Assembly: GCA_013822345.1 (NCBI GenBank)
Contig: PNKH01000003.1
Location: 62,001-126,000, forward strand
Reading direction: 5' to 3'
Length of the DNA stretch: 64,000 bases
From: Isosphaera sp.
GTDB taxonomy: Bacteria > Planctomycetota > Planctomycetia > Gemmatales > Gemmataceae
The position numbers and the translations under genes are program-made. The notes under the pieces were generated by a model. It did not search any database. It saw only the letters and a list, made by a program, of their open reading frames with translations, and was not told where the DNA came from. Numbering within the stretch: position 1 is the first letter of the stretch; every line of letters begins with the position of its first letter. Shown one piece after another: positions 54,675 through 63,321 of this stretch.

Positions 54675-56180
54675 ATGAACCACCCAGACTCCTCCCGGCG
54701 CGACTTCCTCCGCGGCGCCTCCGGGGCCGCCCTCGCCGCCGCGCTCCCGGCCGGGGCCGACCCGGCCGAGCCGGTGGTGACGGTCGCGCCGGACCCGCTC
54801 TTCGAACTGTCGCCGTACCTGTACATGCAGTTCATGGAGCCGCTCGGCGCCACCGACGGGTCGGTCGAGGCGTCGTGGGACCACCTCAGCGCCCGTTGGC
54901 GGCCGGACCTGGTCGAGGCGACGAAGGCCCTCGCCCCGCCGATGCTCCGGTGGGGCGGGCTGTTCAGCGCGTACTACCGGTGGCGCGAGGGCGTCGGCCC
55001 GCGGGACCGCCGCAAGCCGATGCACAACCTCGTCTGGGGCGGGGTCGAGTCGAACCAGGTCGGCACCCTGGAGTTCCTCGACTTCTGCGAACAGGTCAAG
55101 GCCGAGCCCCTGATGTGCGTCAACTTCGAGGCCGAGGGCTACCCGCCCTGGGCGAAGAACGCGCTCGGCGAGGTCCGGGCCGGCGACGCCCGGGAGGCCG
55201 CGGACTGGGTCCGGTACTGCAACGACCCGAAGGACCGCGACCGCATCGCCCACGGCCGGCGCGAGCCGGCGCAGGTCAAGTTCTGGCAGATCGGGAACGA
55301 GACGTCGTACTCGGCGGAGCGGTTCAAGAAGGCCGACGCGGTCGCCAGGACGCTCGAGTTCGCCCACGAGATGCGGAAAGCCGACCCGGCGGTCAAGCTG
55401 ATCGCCTGGGGGGACAGCGGGTGGGCCGCGGACATGGTCAAGGAGGCCGGCGGGCGGGTCGACTACCTCGCCTTCCACAACCTCTTCGACCCCGGCCCGC
55501 CGTGCAGCGACCGCGAGTTCCGCAAGGACCCCGACAAGACCTGGGACGTGCTGATGGCGGCGGTGGGCCGGCAGGAGAAGAAGATCGTCGAGGTCCGGCA
55601 GCAGGCCGGGAAGTTCCCGCTGGCGCTGACCGAGAGCCACTTCGCGATGCGCGGCCGGGACCGGTGCGACCTGAACTCGGCGTGGGCCGTCGGGGTGGCG
55701 TACGCCCGGTTCCAGAACCTGCACCAGCGGCACGGGGACGTGCTGAAGATCGCCAACCTCGGCGACTTCTGCGGCACCCGGTGGCAGACGAACGTGGTCA
55801 TGATCCCGACCCCGGGCGGGAAGGCGTACCTGATGCCGGTCGGCAAGGTCGCGGCCCTGTACCGCCGCCACACCGGTACCCACGCCGCCCGGGTCGGCGG
55901 CGCCCCCGCCGGGTTGGACGTGGTCGCCAGCCGGGCCGGCGACGCGTTCTTCGTCCACGTCGTGAACACCAGCCGGACGAAGTCGCAGACCTGCCGCCTG
56001 GCCGTGACGGGGGTGCCGATGAAGACCGGGAAGGCGTTCGAGATCACGGCCGGCGACCCGTTCGCGGAGGTCACCTCGGCCCAGGACGACCCGGCGGCGT
56101 TGAAGACGCGGGACGTGGACCCGGGGAAGGCGATCACGTTCCCGCCGGCGTCGGTCACGGCGGTGGAGCTGCGGGGGTAG
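54675..56180 (+). CDS. Tat-exported glycoside hydrolase, alpha-L-arabinofuranosidase (GH51-like) / clan GH-A
   Basis: 501 aa; MNHPDSSRRDFLRGASGAALAAALPAG; LYMQFMEPLG; PPMLRWGGLFSAYYRW; FWQIGNETSYSAE (acid/base-like); LALTESHFAM (candidate nucleophile). Confidence 0.72.
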   Translation: MNHPDSSRRDFLRGASGAALAAALPAGADPAEPVVTVAPDPLFELSPYLYMQFMEPLGATDGSVEASWDHLSARWRPDLVEATKALAPPMLRWGGLFSAYYRWREGVGPRDRRKPMHNLVWGGVESNQVGTLEFLDFCEQVKAEPLMCVNFEAEGYPPWAKNALGEVRAGDAREAADWVRYCNDPKDRDRIAHGRREPAQVKFWQIGNETSYSAERFKKADAVARTLEFAHEMRKADPAVKLIAWGDSGWAADMVKEAGGRVDYLAFHNLFDPGPPCSDREFRKDPDKTWDVLMAAVGRQEKKIVEVRQQAGKFPLALTESHFAMRGRDRCDLNSAWAVGVAYARFQNLHQRHGDVLKIANLGDFCGTRWQTNVVMIPTPGGKAYLMPVGKVAALYRRHTGTHAARVGGAPAGLDVVASRAGDAFFVHVVNTSRTKSQTCRLAVTGVPMKTGKAFEITAGDPFAEVTSAQDDPAALKTRDVDPGKAITFPPASVTAVELRG

Positions 56181-56185
56181 TCTTC

Positions 56186-56291
56186 GTAGGGTGCGGTCGA
56201 GCCGGGCGCTTCGTCCGGCGACGACGCACCGCGCCACGCGAACGTGGTGGTGCGTCGTCGGCCGCGAAGCGCGGCCTCGACGGCACCCTAC
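56186..56291. repeat. Composite inverted repeat, family R1 copy C (arms 56186-56230 / 56249-56291)
   Basis: gtagggtgcggtcgagccgggcgcttcgtccggcgacgacgcacc ... ggtgcgtcgtcggccgcgaagcgcggcctcgacggcaccctac; contains the stop codon (56288-56290) of the minus-strand gene. Confidence 0.93.
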
Positions 56292-57715
56292 TCGAACAGG
56301 CCCCGGACCTCGCGGCTGACCGTCTCGATCACCGTCTCCAGCGCCCCCGGGGCGACGGCCGCGATCACCTCCTGGTAGATGCCGTACCCGTAGCTGCCGG
56401 CGGCCGGCAGGTAGCCCGGCTGCCAGTCGTTCGCCACGGTCGCGACCACGACTGCGAGGTGCGGGAACCGTGCCCGGAGCGTCGTCTGGAAGACCTGGTA
56501 CAGCTCGCCGGGGCAGAACACCCAGACCGAATCCCCGAGCCGCACCACCGCCACCCGGTACGGGTACGCCGGGCCGGGCGGCATCGCCGCGAGCCGGGCA
56601 AGTTGCCGCGTCATCCGCTCCGACCGGGCCCGGCACTCCGACACCCGGGCCGTGTCGCCGGCGGCCCGCGCGGCCGATTCCTCCGCCTCCCACTTCGCCA
56701 ACTCGGCTTTGGTGTCGTCCGCCGTCGGCAGGTCGAGCCGGTACGGGAGCGGCACGACCGCCTGCCGGGTGCCCCACGCCGCGAACCGCTCCCGGTCCGC
56801 GTCCCCGGCCGGGACGTGCTTCCACGTCCCGAGGGTCGCCCCCGACACGACCGCCCCGGCGTACTCGAACCGGGTGCCCGGGGGCGGCAGCCCCTCCAGC
56901 GCCGCCAGCGCCGCGTACCCGAGCCGCCGGCCGTTCCGGTCCGCGACCGCCGGGTCGCCGACGAACCCGTCGGCCGGGCCGAGGTCGCCGGACGCTCCCT
57001 GGAGGAACAGGCACGGCGCCCCGGTCGCCCCCTCGACCACCTCCCGCGTCGCCCCGACGTAGTCCGGGCTCAGCAGCGTGTTCTCCCACGCCAGGGTGGT
57101 CGGGTGGCACGCGTAGTTCACCACCGTCCCGAGTGTCACCCCGCTGTCACTCACCGCCCGGGCGACGAGCACCGCGTCGTCCGCCGGGCCGTCCGGGTGG
57201 AACCCGCACACGATCCGGCCCGACCCGGACTCGGGGAAGTCGCGGTGCCGGGCCAGGTCGCACCGGCCGGTCCCGAACACGAGCGTCGCCGGGCGGGCGG
57301 CGGCCGCGGCCTCCCGGGCGATCCGGCCGCAGGCGTCGGCGAGCGCGTCGAGGTACGGGCCGATCAGGTCGCCACCGGGGAGGTCGGCCCGGGCCCGCGA
57401 CATCCACCCCGACCCGTGCGTGTGCGACAGGGCCACCGCCACCTCGTCAACCGCGCACCCGGCCCGGCCGCGGATGCGGTCCTGCTCGGCCCCTTCGAGG
57501 ATGCAGTGGTCGAGGCCGAGGACGAGCTGCCGGCCGCGGCCGTCGAGGGCTTCGAGGTACAGGGCCGTCGCCGTCAGCGGGCGGTGGACGCCGGTCGCCC
57601 GGTCGTGCAGGGCGGCGCCCCACATCCGGTGGTAAATGCCGACCGGCGGGGTGACGTCGGCCCGGGCGAACCCGGCCCGGCACCGGGCCTGCGGCGCATC
57701 GACGCGGGCGGTCAT
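56288..57715 (-). CDS. Neutral/alkaline non-lysosomal ceramidase-like hydrolase
   Basis: ATG 57715: CRAGFARADVTPPVGIYHRMWGAALHDRATGVHRPLTATALYLEALDGRGRQLVLGLDHC...VALSHTHGSGWMSR...VVNYACHPTTLAWENTLLSPDYVGATREVVEGATGAPCLFLQGASGDLGP. Confidence 0.82.
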   Translation of the reverse strand: MTARVDAPQARCRAGFARADVTPPVGIYHRMWGAALHDRATGVHRPLTATALYLEALDGRGRQLVLGLDHCILEGAEQDRIRGRAGCAVDEVAVALSHTHGSGWMSRARADLPGGDLIGPYLDALADACGRIAREAAAAARPATLVFGTGRCDLARHRDFPESGSGRIVCGFHPDGPADDAVLVARAVSDSGVTLGTVVNYACHPTTLAWENTLLSPDYVGATREVVEGATGAPCLFLQGASGDLGPADGFVGDPAVADRNGRRLGYAALAALEGLPPPGTRFEYAGAVVSGATLGTWKHVPAGDADRERFAAWGTRQAVVPLPYRLDLPTADDTKAELAKWEAEESAARAAGDTARVSECRARSERMTRQLARLAAMPPGPAYPYRVAVVRLGDSVWVFCPGELYQVFQTTLRARFPHLAVVVATVANDWQPGYLPAAGSYGYGIYQEVIAAVAPGALETVIETVSREVRGLFE

Positions 57716-58914
57716 GCGTCCTCCTCGAACAGCTTCGCGGCCGGGTCGAGCAGCGCCCAGCAGACGGCCGTCCCGGCGAACAGCGCCGCGAACAGCAGGA
57801 TGGCGGCGTTCCAGTCCCCGGTCGCCCCGACCAGCTGGCCGACGGCGAACGGGAAGAACCCGGCCCCGACGTTCCCGGCCATGTTCATCGTGGCGAACAC
57901 CGGGGTCGACCGCGTGCCGCCCATCGACAGCGCGACGGCGTAGGCCGACGGGCCGGCGACGTAGGCACAGAACGCGGCGACGCTCACCATCGCCACCACC
58001 GCCGTTGCGGTGTCGGCCCAGTACGCGGCGAACGAGATCCCCGCGGCCAGCACCATCGCCCCGGCCGGCAGCCCGGCCCGGCTCACCCACTCGCGGCCGG
58101 TCCGCCGCAGCACCCAGTCGGAGACCACGCCGCCGAGCAACCCACCGGGGATGCCGGCGAGCAGCGGCCACGAGGCGTAGCTACCGGACTCGGCCGGGGT
58201 GAGGTGCTTCGTCTCCTGGAGGAACCGCGGCAGCCAGGTGAACAGGAACGCGGTCGCCGCCGCCCGCTGGAACTGCTGGGCGCAAAGCAACACCATGTTC
58301 CGGTCCCTCAGCAGCCGCGCCCAGTCGGTGCGCGGGCGAGGGCCCTCCGGGTTGCGGGGCGCGTCCGGCCGCGGGACGAGCAGCCCGAACGCCACCGCCC
58401 AGACCAACCCGGGCAGGGCGTACACGGCCAGGACCTGCTGCCAGGTGAGCGGGCCGAACAGCCGGCCGGTCACCTCCTGCGACAGCGCCGCCCCGCCGGA
58501 CATGCAGCACGCGAGCAGCCCGGACGCCACCGCCTGCTCGGTCCGCGGGAACGTCGCCCCGATCGCCTTCGTCGCGCACGGGAACACGCCCGCCTGCGCC
58601 GCCCCCATCAGCCCCCACAGCAGCGCCAGCCCGACGAACCCGGCGGCCAGCCCGACGACGGCCGTGAGGCCGGACCACGCGACGGCGAACACGACCAGGG
58701 CCGGCTTGCTCCCGAGCTGGTCGGCGACCCAGCCGGACGGCAGCTGCATCGCCGCGTACCCGGCGTACCACGCCAGCCAGACGAGCCCCATCGCCTGCGG
58801 GGTGAGGCCGAGCTCGCCCTCGATCGCCTTCGACGGCACCCCGAGCGCCGACCGCTGGAGGTAGGCGACGAGGGTGACCAGGCAGAGGAACGCGAGGAGG
58901 GTGTAGCGGGTCAC
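57712..58914 (-). CDS. MFS transporter (anion:cation symporter / hexuronate transporter-like)
   Basis: GTG 58914: (V)TRYTLLAFLCLVTLVAYLQRSALGVPSKAIEGELGLTPQAMGLVWLAWYAGYAAMQLPSGWVADQLG; 4-nt overlaps with both neighbours. Confidence 0.9.
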   Translation of the reverse strand: MTRYTLLAFLCLVTLVAYLQRSALGVPSKAIEGELGLTPQAMGLVWLAWYAGYAAMQLPSGWVADQLGSKPALVVFAVAWSGLTAVVGLAAGFVGLALLWGLMGAAQAGVFPCATKAIGATFPRTEQAVASGLLACCMSGGAALSQEVTGRLFGPLTWQQVLAVYALPGLVWAVAFGLLVPRPDAPRNPEGPRPRTDWARLLRDRNMVLLCAQQFQRAAATAFLFTWLPRFLQETKHLTPAESGSYASWPLLAGIPGGLLGGVVSDWVLRRTGREWVSRAGLPAGAMVLAAGISFAAYWADTATAVVAMVSVAAFCAYVAGPSAYAVALSMGGTRSTPVFATMNMAGNVGAGFFPFAVGQLVGATGDWNAAILLFAALFAGTAVCWALLDPAAKLFEEDA

Positions 58915-59831
58915 CGCGGCGGCCCGTGGAGGGTGTCCTGGAGGCGGGCGAACAGGCGGTCCACCTCGGCCGCGGTTTCGGGGTCGAGCTCCCACCCGAC
59001 CGGGCCGCGGCGGCGGGCGGTCGGGAACAGCCCGCGCCGCACCATCAGGTACTTCTCGACCGCCAGGAACCCGTCGAGCCCGGCCTGGAGTTGCAGGGCG
59101 ACCAGGGCGCACACCGGGAAGTACACCCGGTACGCGGCCGCCTCGTCGCCGGCCCGCAGCGCCCGCCACACCGCCACCACCCCGTCGAGCAGGTCCATGC
59201 CGGGCATCGTGCCAGCGATCCCGCGGCGGAAGCTGTCGACGAGGAAGATGCCGCCGGACCCCTCGAACATCACCGCCCGGCCGCCGGTCGCGTCCCGCAG
59301 GGCGGACAGCGTCGGCCCGTTCGGCGCCGCCTCCGGCTTGAACAGGATCTTGTCCGGCCCGTACCGGTCGAGCAGCTCGACGCACGCCGGGATCGGGATC
59401 GCCTGGCCGACGTACCCGGACGCGTCCTGGACGATCACCGGCAGGGCGGTGGCGTCGGCGACCGCCCGGAAGTGGCAGACCAGGTGGGCGGCGGTGACCC
59501 GCCCGGCGAGCGGCGGGGCGGCCATCACCGCGTCGCACCCGGCCCGCTCCGCGGCGGCCGCGAGCGCCACCGCCTGCCGGGTGCCCTCCGCCCCGACCGC
59601 CGCGAACACCGGCCCCCGGCCGGCGGCGAACTCGACCAGCATCCCCGCCAGTGACACCCGTTCGTCACTGGTGAGCTTCGCCGACTCGGACACCATCCCG
59701 GTGCCGACCCCGTCCGCTCCGACCGCGAACGCCCAGTCGACCGCCCGCCGGAGCGCGGCCGGGTCGATCTCGTCGGCGTCGGTGAACGGCGTGTGCGCGA
59801 CCGCCAGCACGCCGCGGAGGGGCTTGGGCAT
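58911..59831 (-). CDS. Dihydrodipicolinate synthase / N-acetylneuraminate lyase family protein
   Basis: 306 aa; MPKPLRGVLAVAHTPFTDADEIDPAALRRAVDWAFAVGADGVGTGMVSESAKLTSDERVSL...VIVQDASGYVGQAIP...ILFKPEAAPNGPTLSALRDAT. Confidence 0.9.
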   Translation of the reverse strand: MPKPLRGVLAVAHTPFTDADEIDPAALRRAVDWAFAVGADGVGTGMVSESAKLTSDERVSLAGMLVEFAAGRGPVFAAVGAEGTRQAVALAAAAERAGCDAVMAAPPLAGRVTAAHLVCHFRAVADATALPVIVQDASGYVGQAIPIPACVELLDRYGPDKILFKPEAAPNGPTLSALRDATGGRAVMFEGSGGIFLVDSFRRGIAGTMPGMDLLDGVVAVWRALRAGDEAAAYRVYFPVCALVALQLQAGLDGFLAVEKYLMVRRGLFPTARRRGPVGWELDPETAAEVDRLFARLQDTLHGPPR

Positions 59832-59845
59832 GTCGGCTTTCTCCT

Positions 59846-59950
59846 GGGACCGCGGGCGTCCCGCCCGCTGCGTCGACGCGCGTGCCGGTTCCGGACTGAA
59901 CCGTGAGGCATCGGCACCTGGGCCGCAGCGGGCGGGACGCCCGCGGTCCC
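59846..59950. repeat. Perfect inverted repeat, 27-bp arms (59846-59872 / 59924-59950)
   Basis: gggaccgcgggcgtcccgcccgctgcg / cgcagcgggcgggacgcccgcggtccc; arm self-hairpin gcgggcg-tcc-cgcccgc. Confidence 0.95.
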
Positions 59951-59954
59951 GGGT

Positions 59955-61133
59955 TCACCAATCCCCCACGCTGCCGTCGGTGTAGAACACGCGCTGCGGC
60001 AACTCCTGCTGGAACGGGTGCTTCCGCACCTCCGCCTCGTCGATGTCGACGCCGAGCCCCGGCCGGGTGTTCGGCCGCACCACCCGACCCTTCGGGTCGA
60101 CGGTGAACCCTTCCCGGACCACGTCCGCCCGCCACGGCACGTCGGCGTGGACGGTCTCGCAGATGACGTAGCTCGGCTGGGAGAAGCCGAACTCCAGGCT
60201 GGCGGCGGTGCTGACCGGCCCCTGCGGGTTGTGCGGGGCGAGCGCGATCCGGTGCGCCTCGGCCAGGGCGGCGACCCGCCGGGCCTCGGTCAGCCCGCCG
60301 CAGTGGGTGATGTCCACCTGGCACACCTCGCACGCCCGGGTCGCGAACAGGTCGCGGAACGCCGCGAGGTTCGTCACCCGCTCCCCTGTGGCCACCGGAG
60401 TGCTGACCGCCTTATTGATCATCGCCAGCCCGTCGACGCTCTCCGGCCAGCACGGCTCCTCGAGGAAGTACAGGCCGTACGGCTCCAGCGCCTTCGCGAA
60501 CTGCAGCCCCATCGCCGGCGACGGCCGGGCGTGGCAGTCGACCATGATGTCGACCCCCTCCCCGACCGCCTCGCGCATCGCCGCGACGCACCGCTCGGCC
60601 GCCCGGACCGGCTTCAGCCCTTCGAGCGGCAGGGTCGGCGGGACGGCCATGCACTTGAACGCGGTGAACCCGTCGGCGACGGCCTGCCGGGCGAGGTCGG
60701 CGAACCGCTTCGCGTCGTCGGCCGCGGTCTCGTAGAAGTCCTCCATCCGCCCACCGCCGAGGTGGCAGTAGGTGCGGACGTGGTCCCGGACCGGCCCGCC
60801 CCAGAGCTTCGAGCACGGCACCCCGCACACCTTGCCGAGGATGTCCCACAGGGCCAGGTCGATGCCGGCGATGGCGGTCGCCCGGACGATCCCGTGCCCG
60901 TGCCAGAAGTGCTGCCGGTGCATCATCTGCCACAGGTGTTCGACCCGGGTCGGGTCCTCCCCGACGACCAGCTCGGCGCAGTCCTCCACCGCCCCGACGA
61001 CCGCCCGGGTGTGCCACTCGAGGGTCGCCTCGCCCCACCCGAACAGCCCGTCCCGGTCGGTCACGACCTTGACGAACACCCAGTTCCGCATCCGGGCGTG
61101 GCAGACGTGCGTCTCGACGCGGGTGATCTTCAT
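59955..61133 (-). CDS. Mandelate racemase/muconate lactonizing enzyme family (galactonate dehydratase-like)
   Basis: ATG 61133: [61 protein letters not shown]...[44 protein letters not shown]...[18 protein letters not shown]. Confidence 0.9.
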   Translation of the reverse strand: MKITRVETHVCHARMRNWVFVKVVTDRDGLFGWGEATLEWHTRAVVGAVEDCAELVVGEDPTRVEHLWQMMHRQHFWHGHGIVRATAIAGIDLALWDILGKVCGVPCSKLWGGPVRDHVRTYCHLGGGRMEDFYETAADDAKRFADLARQAVADGFTAFKCMAVPPTLPLEGLKPVRAAERCVAAMREAVGEGVDIMVDCHARPSPAMGLQFAKALEPYGLYFLEEPCWPESVDGLAMINKAVSTPVATGERVTNLAAFRDLFATRACEVCQVDITHCGGLTEARRVAALAEAHRIALAPHNPQGPVSTAASLEFGFSQPSYVICETVHADVPWRADVVREGFTVDPKGRVVRPNTRPGLGVDIDEAEVRKHPFQQELPQRVFYTDGSVGDW

Positions 61134-61192
61134 CGCCGCCCATTGTGCCGGGTGCGCCCGGGGAACGCTAGCGCCGAGTCGGTCCGGACGGG

Positions 61193-61296
61193 TCGTCGGG
61201 TGCCGTCGAGGGTCGCGCTTCGCGACCCGACGACGCACCGGCGCCGCATGGTGCGTCGTCGGGTCGCGAAGCGCGACCCTCGACGGCACCCGACGA
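61193..61296. repeat. Perfect inverted repeat, 47-bp arms, 10-nt spacer (family R1 copy D)
   Basis: tcgtcgggtgccgtcgagggtcgcgcttcgcgacccgacgacgcacc (61193-61239) / exact reverse complement (61250-61296). Confidence 0.97.
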
Positions 61297-61316
61297 GCTT
61301 CTCCCGATCACGCCGG

Positions 61317-62435
61317 TTACACCGCCCCGAACCGCTTCAGCGCATCCCGGTTCAGCTCGATGCCGAGTCCCGGCGCGTCCGGGATGGTGAGCAGGCCGTC
61401 GGCGTCCGGGCGGAACGGGACGGTGACCAGGTCGTCGACGTACGGCGACGGGGTGAGGAACTCGACGTACCGGGCGACCGGCATCGCGGCGGCGAGTTGC
61501 AGGTCGGCCGCCAGCCCGACGGCCGTGTTCCACCCGTGCGGCACCCACCCGACGTGGTGCTCGTGCGCCATCCACGCGACCCGCCACGCCTCGGTCAGCC
61601 CGCCGCACTTGGTGCAGTCCGGCTGGACGATGTCGACGCACTTCTGCTCGAACAGCGGCCGGAAGCTCTGCCGGCGGGTGAGCACCTCGCCGGTCGCGAT
61701 CGGCAGCGGGGCGTGCCGCCGCAGCTCGGCGAAGCCGGCCAGGTCGTCCGGGGACAGCGGCTCCTCGAACCACGTCACGCCGTACCCGGCGAGCATGTGG
61801 GCGGTCCGCAGCGCCCACTTGTACCCGTGCGGCCAGTGGGCGTCGCTGCCGCCGGCGTCGACCATCAACTCCACGTCCGGGCCGACCGCGTCCCGGGCGG
61901 TCCGGACGAGCAACTCGTCCGTCTTCGCGTCCCGCCGGCCGAACGGCCGCCACCCGAGCTTGATCGCCCGGAACCCCCGCGCCACCGCGGTCCGCAGCTT
62001 CTCGCGGAGCGGGTCGGGCTCGTCGAACAGGAGCGACCCGTACGGCTTGATCCGGGTGCGGTAGTTCCCGCCGAGGAGCCGGGACACCGGCTGGTTCGTG
62101 AGCTTGCCGAACAGGTCCCAGAGGGCGATGTCGATGCCGCTGATGGCGTGCTCGACGCTCCCGCCGCGGCCCTGCCAGAAGGTGTTCTGCCGCAGCTTCT
62201 CGCTGACCCGGGCCGGCTCGTCGGCCCGCTCGCCGATCAGGAGCGGGCGGAGCAGCCGGACCGCGGCGGCGACCAGGTGGCTGCTCGTGAACGTGCTGCC
62301 GACGCCGACCAGGCCCTCGTCGGTGAGCACCTCGACGACGGTGTGGACGTCGTCCTCGGGGGTGAGCTCCGCGGCCCACCCGCCCTCGACCGTCCCGCCG
62401 GTCAGCCCGGTCAGCCGCACGTCGGCGATCTTCAC
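61317..62435 (-). CDS. Mandelate racemase/muconate lactonizing enzyme family protein
   Basis: GTG 62435: (V)KIADVRLTGLTGGTVEGGWAAELTPEDDVHTVVEVLTDEGLVGVGSTFTSS...GIDIALWDLFGKLTNQPVSRLLGG...AIKLGWRPFGRRDAK...LMVDAGGSDAHW...WFEEPLSPDDLAGFAELRR. Confidence 0.9.
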   Translation of the reverse strand: MKIADVRLTGLTGGTVEGGWAAELTPEDDVHTVVEVLTDEGLVGVGSTFTSSHLVAAAVRLLRPLLIGERADEPARVSEKLRQNTFWQGRGGSVEHAISGIDIALWDLFGKLTNQPVSRLLGGNYRTRIKPYGSLLFDEPDPLREKLRTAVARGFRAIKLGWRPFGRRDAKTDELLVRTARDAVGPDVELMVDAGGSDAHWPHGYKWALRTAHMLAGYGVTWFEEPLSPDDLAGFAELRRHAPLPIATGEVLTRRQSFRPLFEQKCVDIVQPDCTKCGGLTEAWRVAWMAHEHHVGWVPHGWNTAVGLAADLQLAAAMPVARYVEFLTPSPYVDDLVTVPFRPDADGLLTIPDAPGLGIELNRDALKRFGAV

Positions 62436-63313
62436 GCCCCACCCCCGATCGGCCGCTGCCCCCACGGGATCGGCATCGTCGGCGGCTTCCGGTGCCGGTC
62501 CTTGCGGACGTCCTTCGGCCGGTCCTTCCACCACGTCACGAACCGGACGAGCTGCTTCACCGCCTCCTCGTAGACCTCCCGCCCCTTCTCCGCGGTCGCC
62601 AACTCCGCGTCGCCGAGAACGCCGGTGTCCGAGTAACTGCTCGTCCACGAGACGACCGTCGCCGGCCCGGCCGCGAACAGGTCGACCCAGTTGAACGGGC
62701 TGTCTTCGTTGTTGAAGCTGATGGTGTCGCTCTTGATGAGATCCTTCCGGACGTTGTCGCCGTCGAGGTAGAGGTACAGGCTCGTCTCCAGCTCACACGC
62801 GTGTGAGCACCCGCCGGGGAACTTGCTCTGCCGCCACCGCGGCATGAAGGTCTTGTCCACGGACAGCAGGTTCCACCACGCGACGACGCAGCACTCGGCG
62901 TCCGTCTCCAGGTTCGTCCGCCGGGCCACGAGGTCCAGGTTCGGCATGTTCGAGCCGTGGCCGTTCAGCAGGACGATCTTCTTGAACCCGTGGTACGCGA
63001 GGCTCTTGGTGATGTCGAGCACCTGGTGCATGAAGTGCTCGAAGTCGGTGTTGATGGTCCCGGGGAAGTCCATCACGTGCCCGGTGTACCCGTAGGCGAC
63101 CACCGGCAGCACCAGCATCTTCTCCGCGATTTCCCGGCCCGCCCCCGACGCGACCCCGCACGGGCAGACGAGGTCCACGTCGAGCGGGAGGTGGGGGCCG
63201 TGCTGCTCGACCGCCCCGCACGGCACGACACACACTTTGCCCATCTCGACCGCGTCGTTGATCTCGGGCCACGTCAACTTCTCGTAACGATACTCAGTCT
63301 TCGCACGACTCAT
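62432..63313 (-). CDS. Creatininase family protein
   Basis: ATG 63313: EYRYEKLTWPEINDAVEMGKVCVVPCGAVEQHGPHLPLDVDLVCPCGVASGAGREIAEKMLVLPVVAYGYTGHVMDFPGTINTDFEHFMHQVLDITKSLAYHGFKKIVLLNGHGSN. Confidence 0.92.
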   Translation of the reverse strand: MSRAKTEYRYEKLTWPEINDAVEMGKVCVVPCGAVEQHGPHLPLDVDLVCPCGVASGAGREIAEKMLVLPVVAYGYTGHVMDFPGTINTDFEHFMHQVLDITKSLAYHGFKKIVLLNGHGSNMPNLDLVARRTNLETDAECCVVAWWNLLSVDKTFMPRWRQSKFPGGCSHACELETSLYLYLDGDNVRKDLIKSDTISFNNEDSPFNWVDLFAAGPATVVSWTSSYSDTGVLGDAELATAEKGREVYEEAVKQLVRFVTWWKDRPKDVRKDRHRKPPTMPIPWGQRPIGGGA

Positions 63314-63321
63314 GGCGGCCC

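Noticed and set aside
8416-61296. Possible CRISPR repeats
   Set aside because: The recurring motifs are dispersed palindromes tens of kb apart, not a regularly spaced direct-repeat array, and no cas gene is present.
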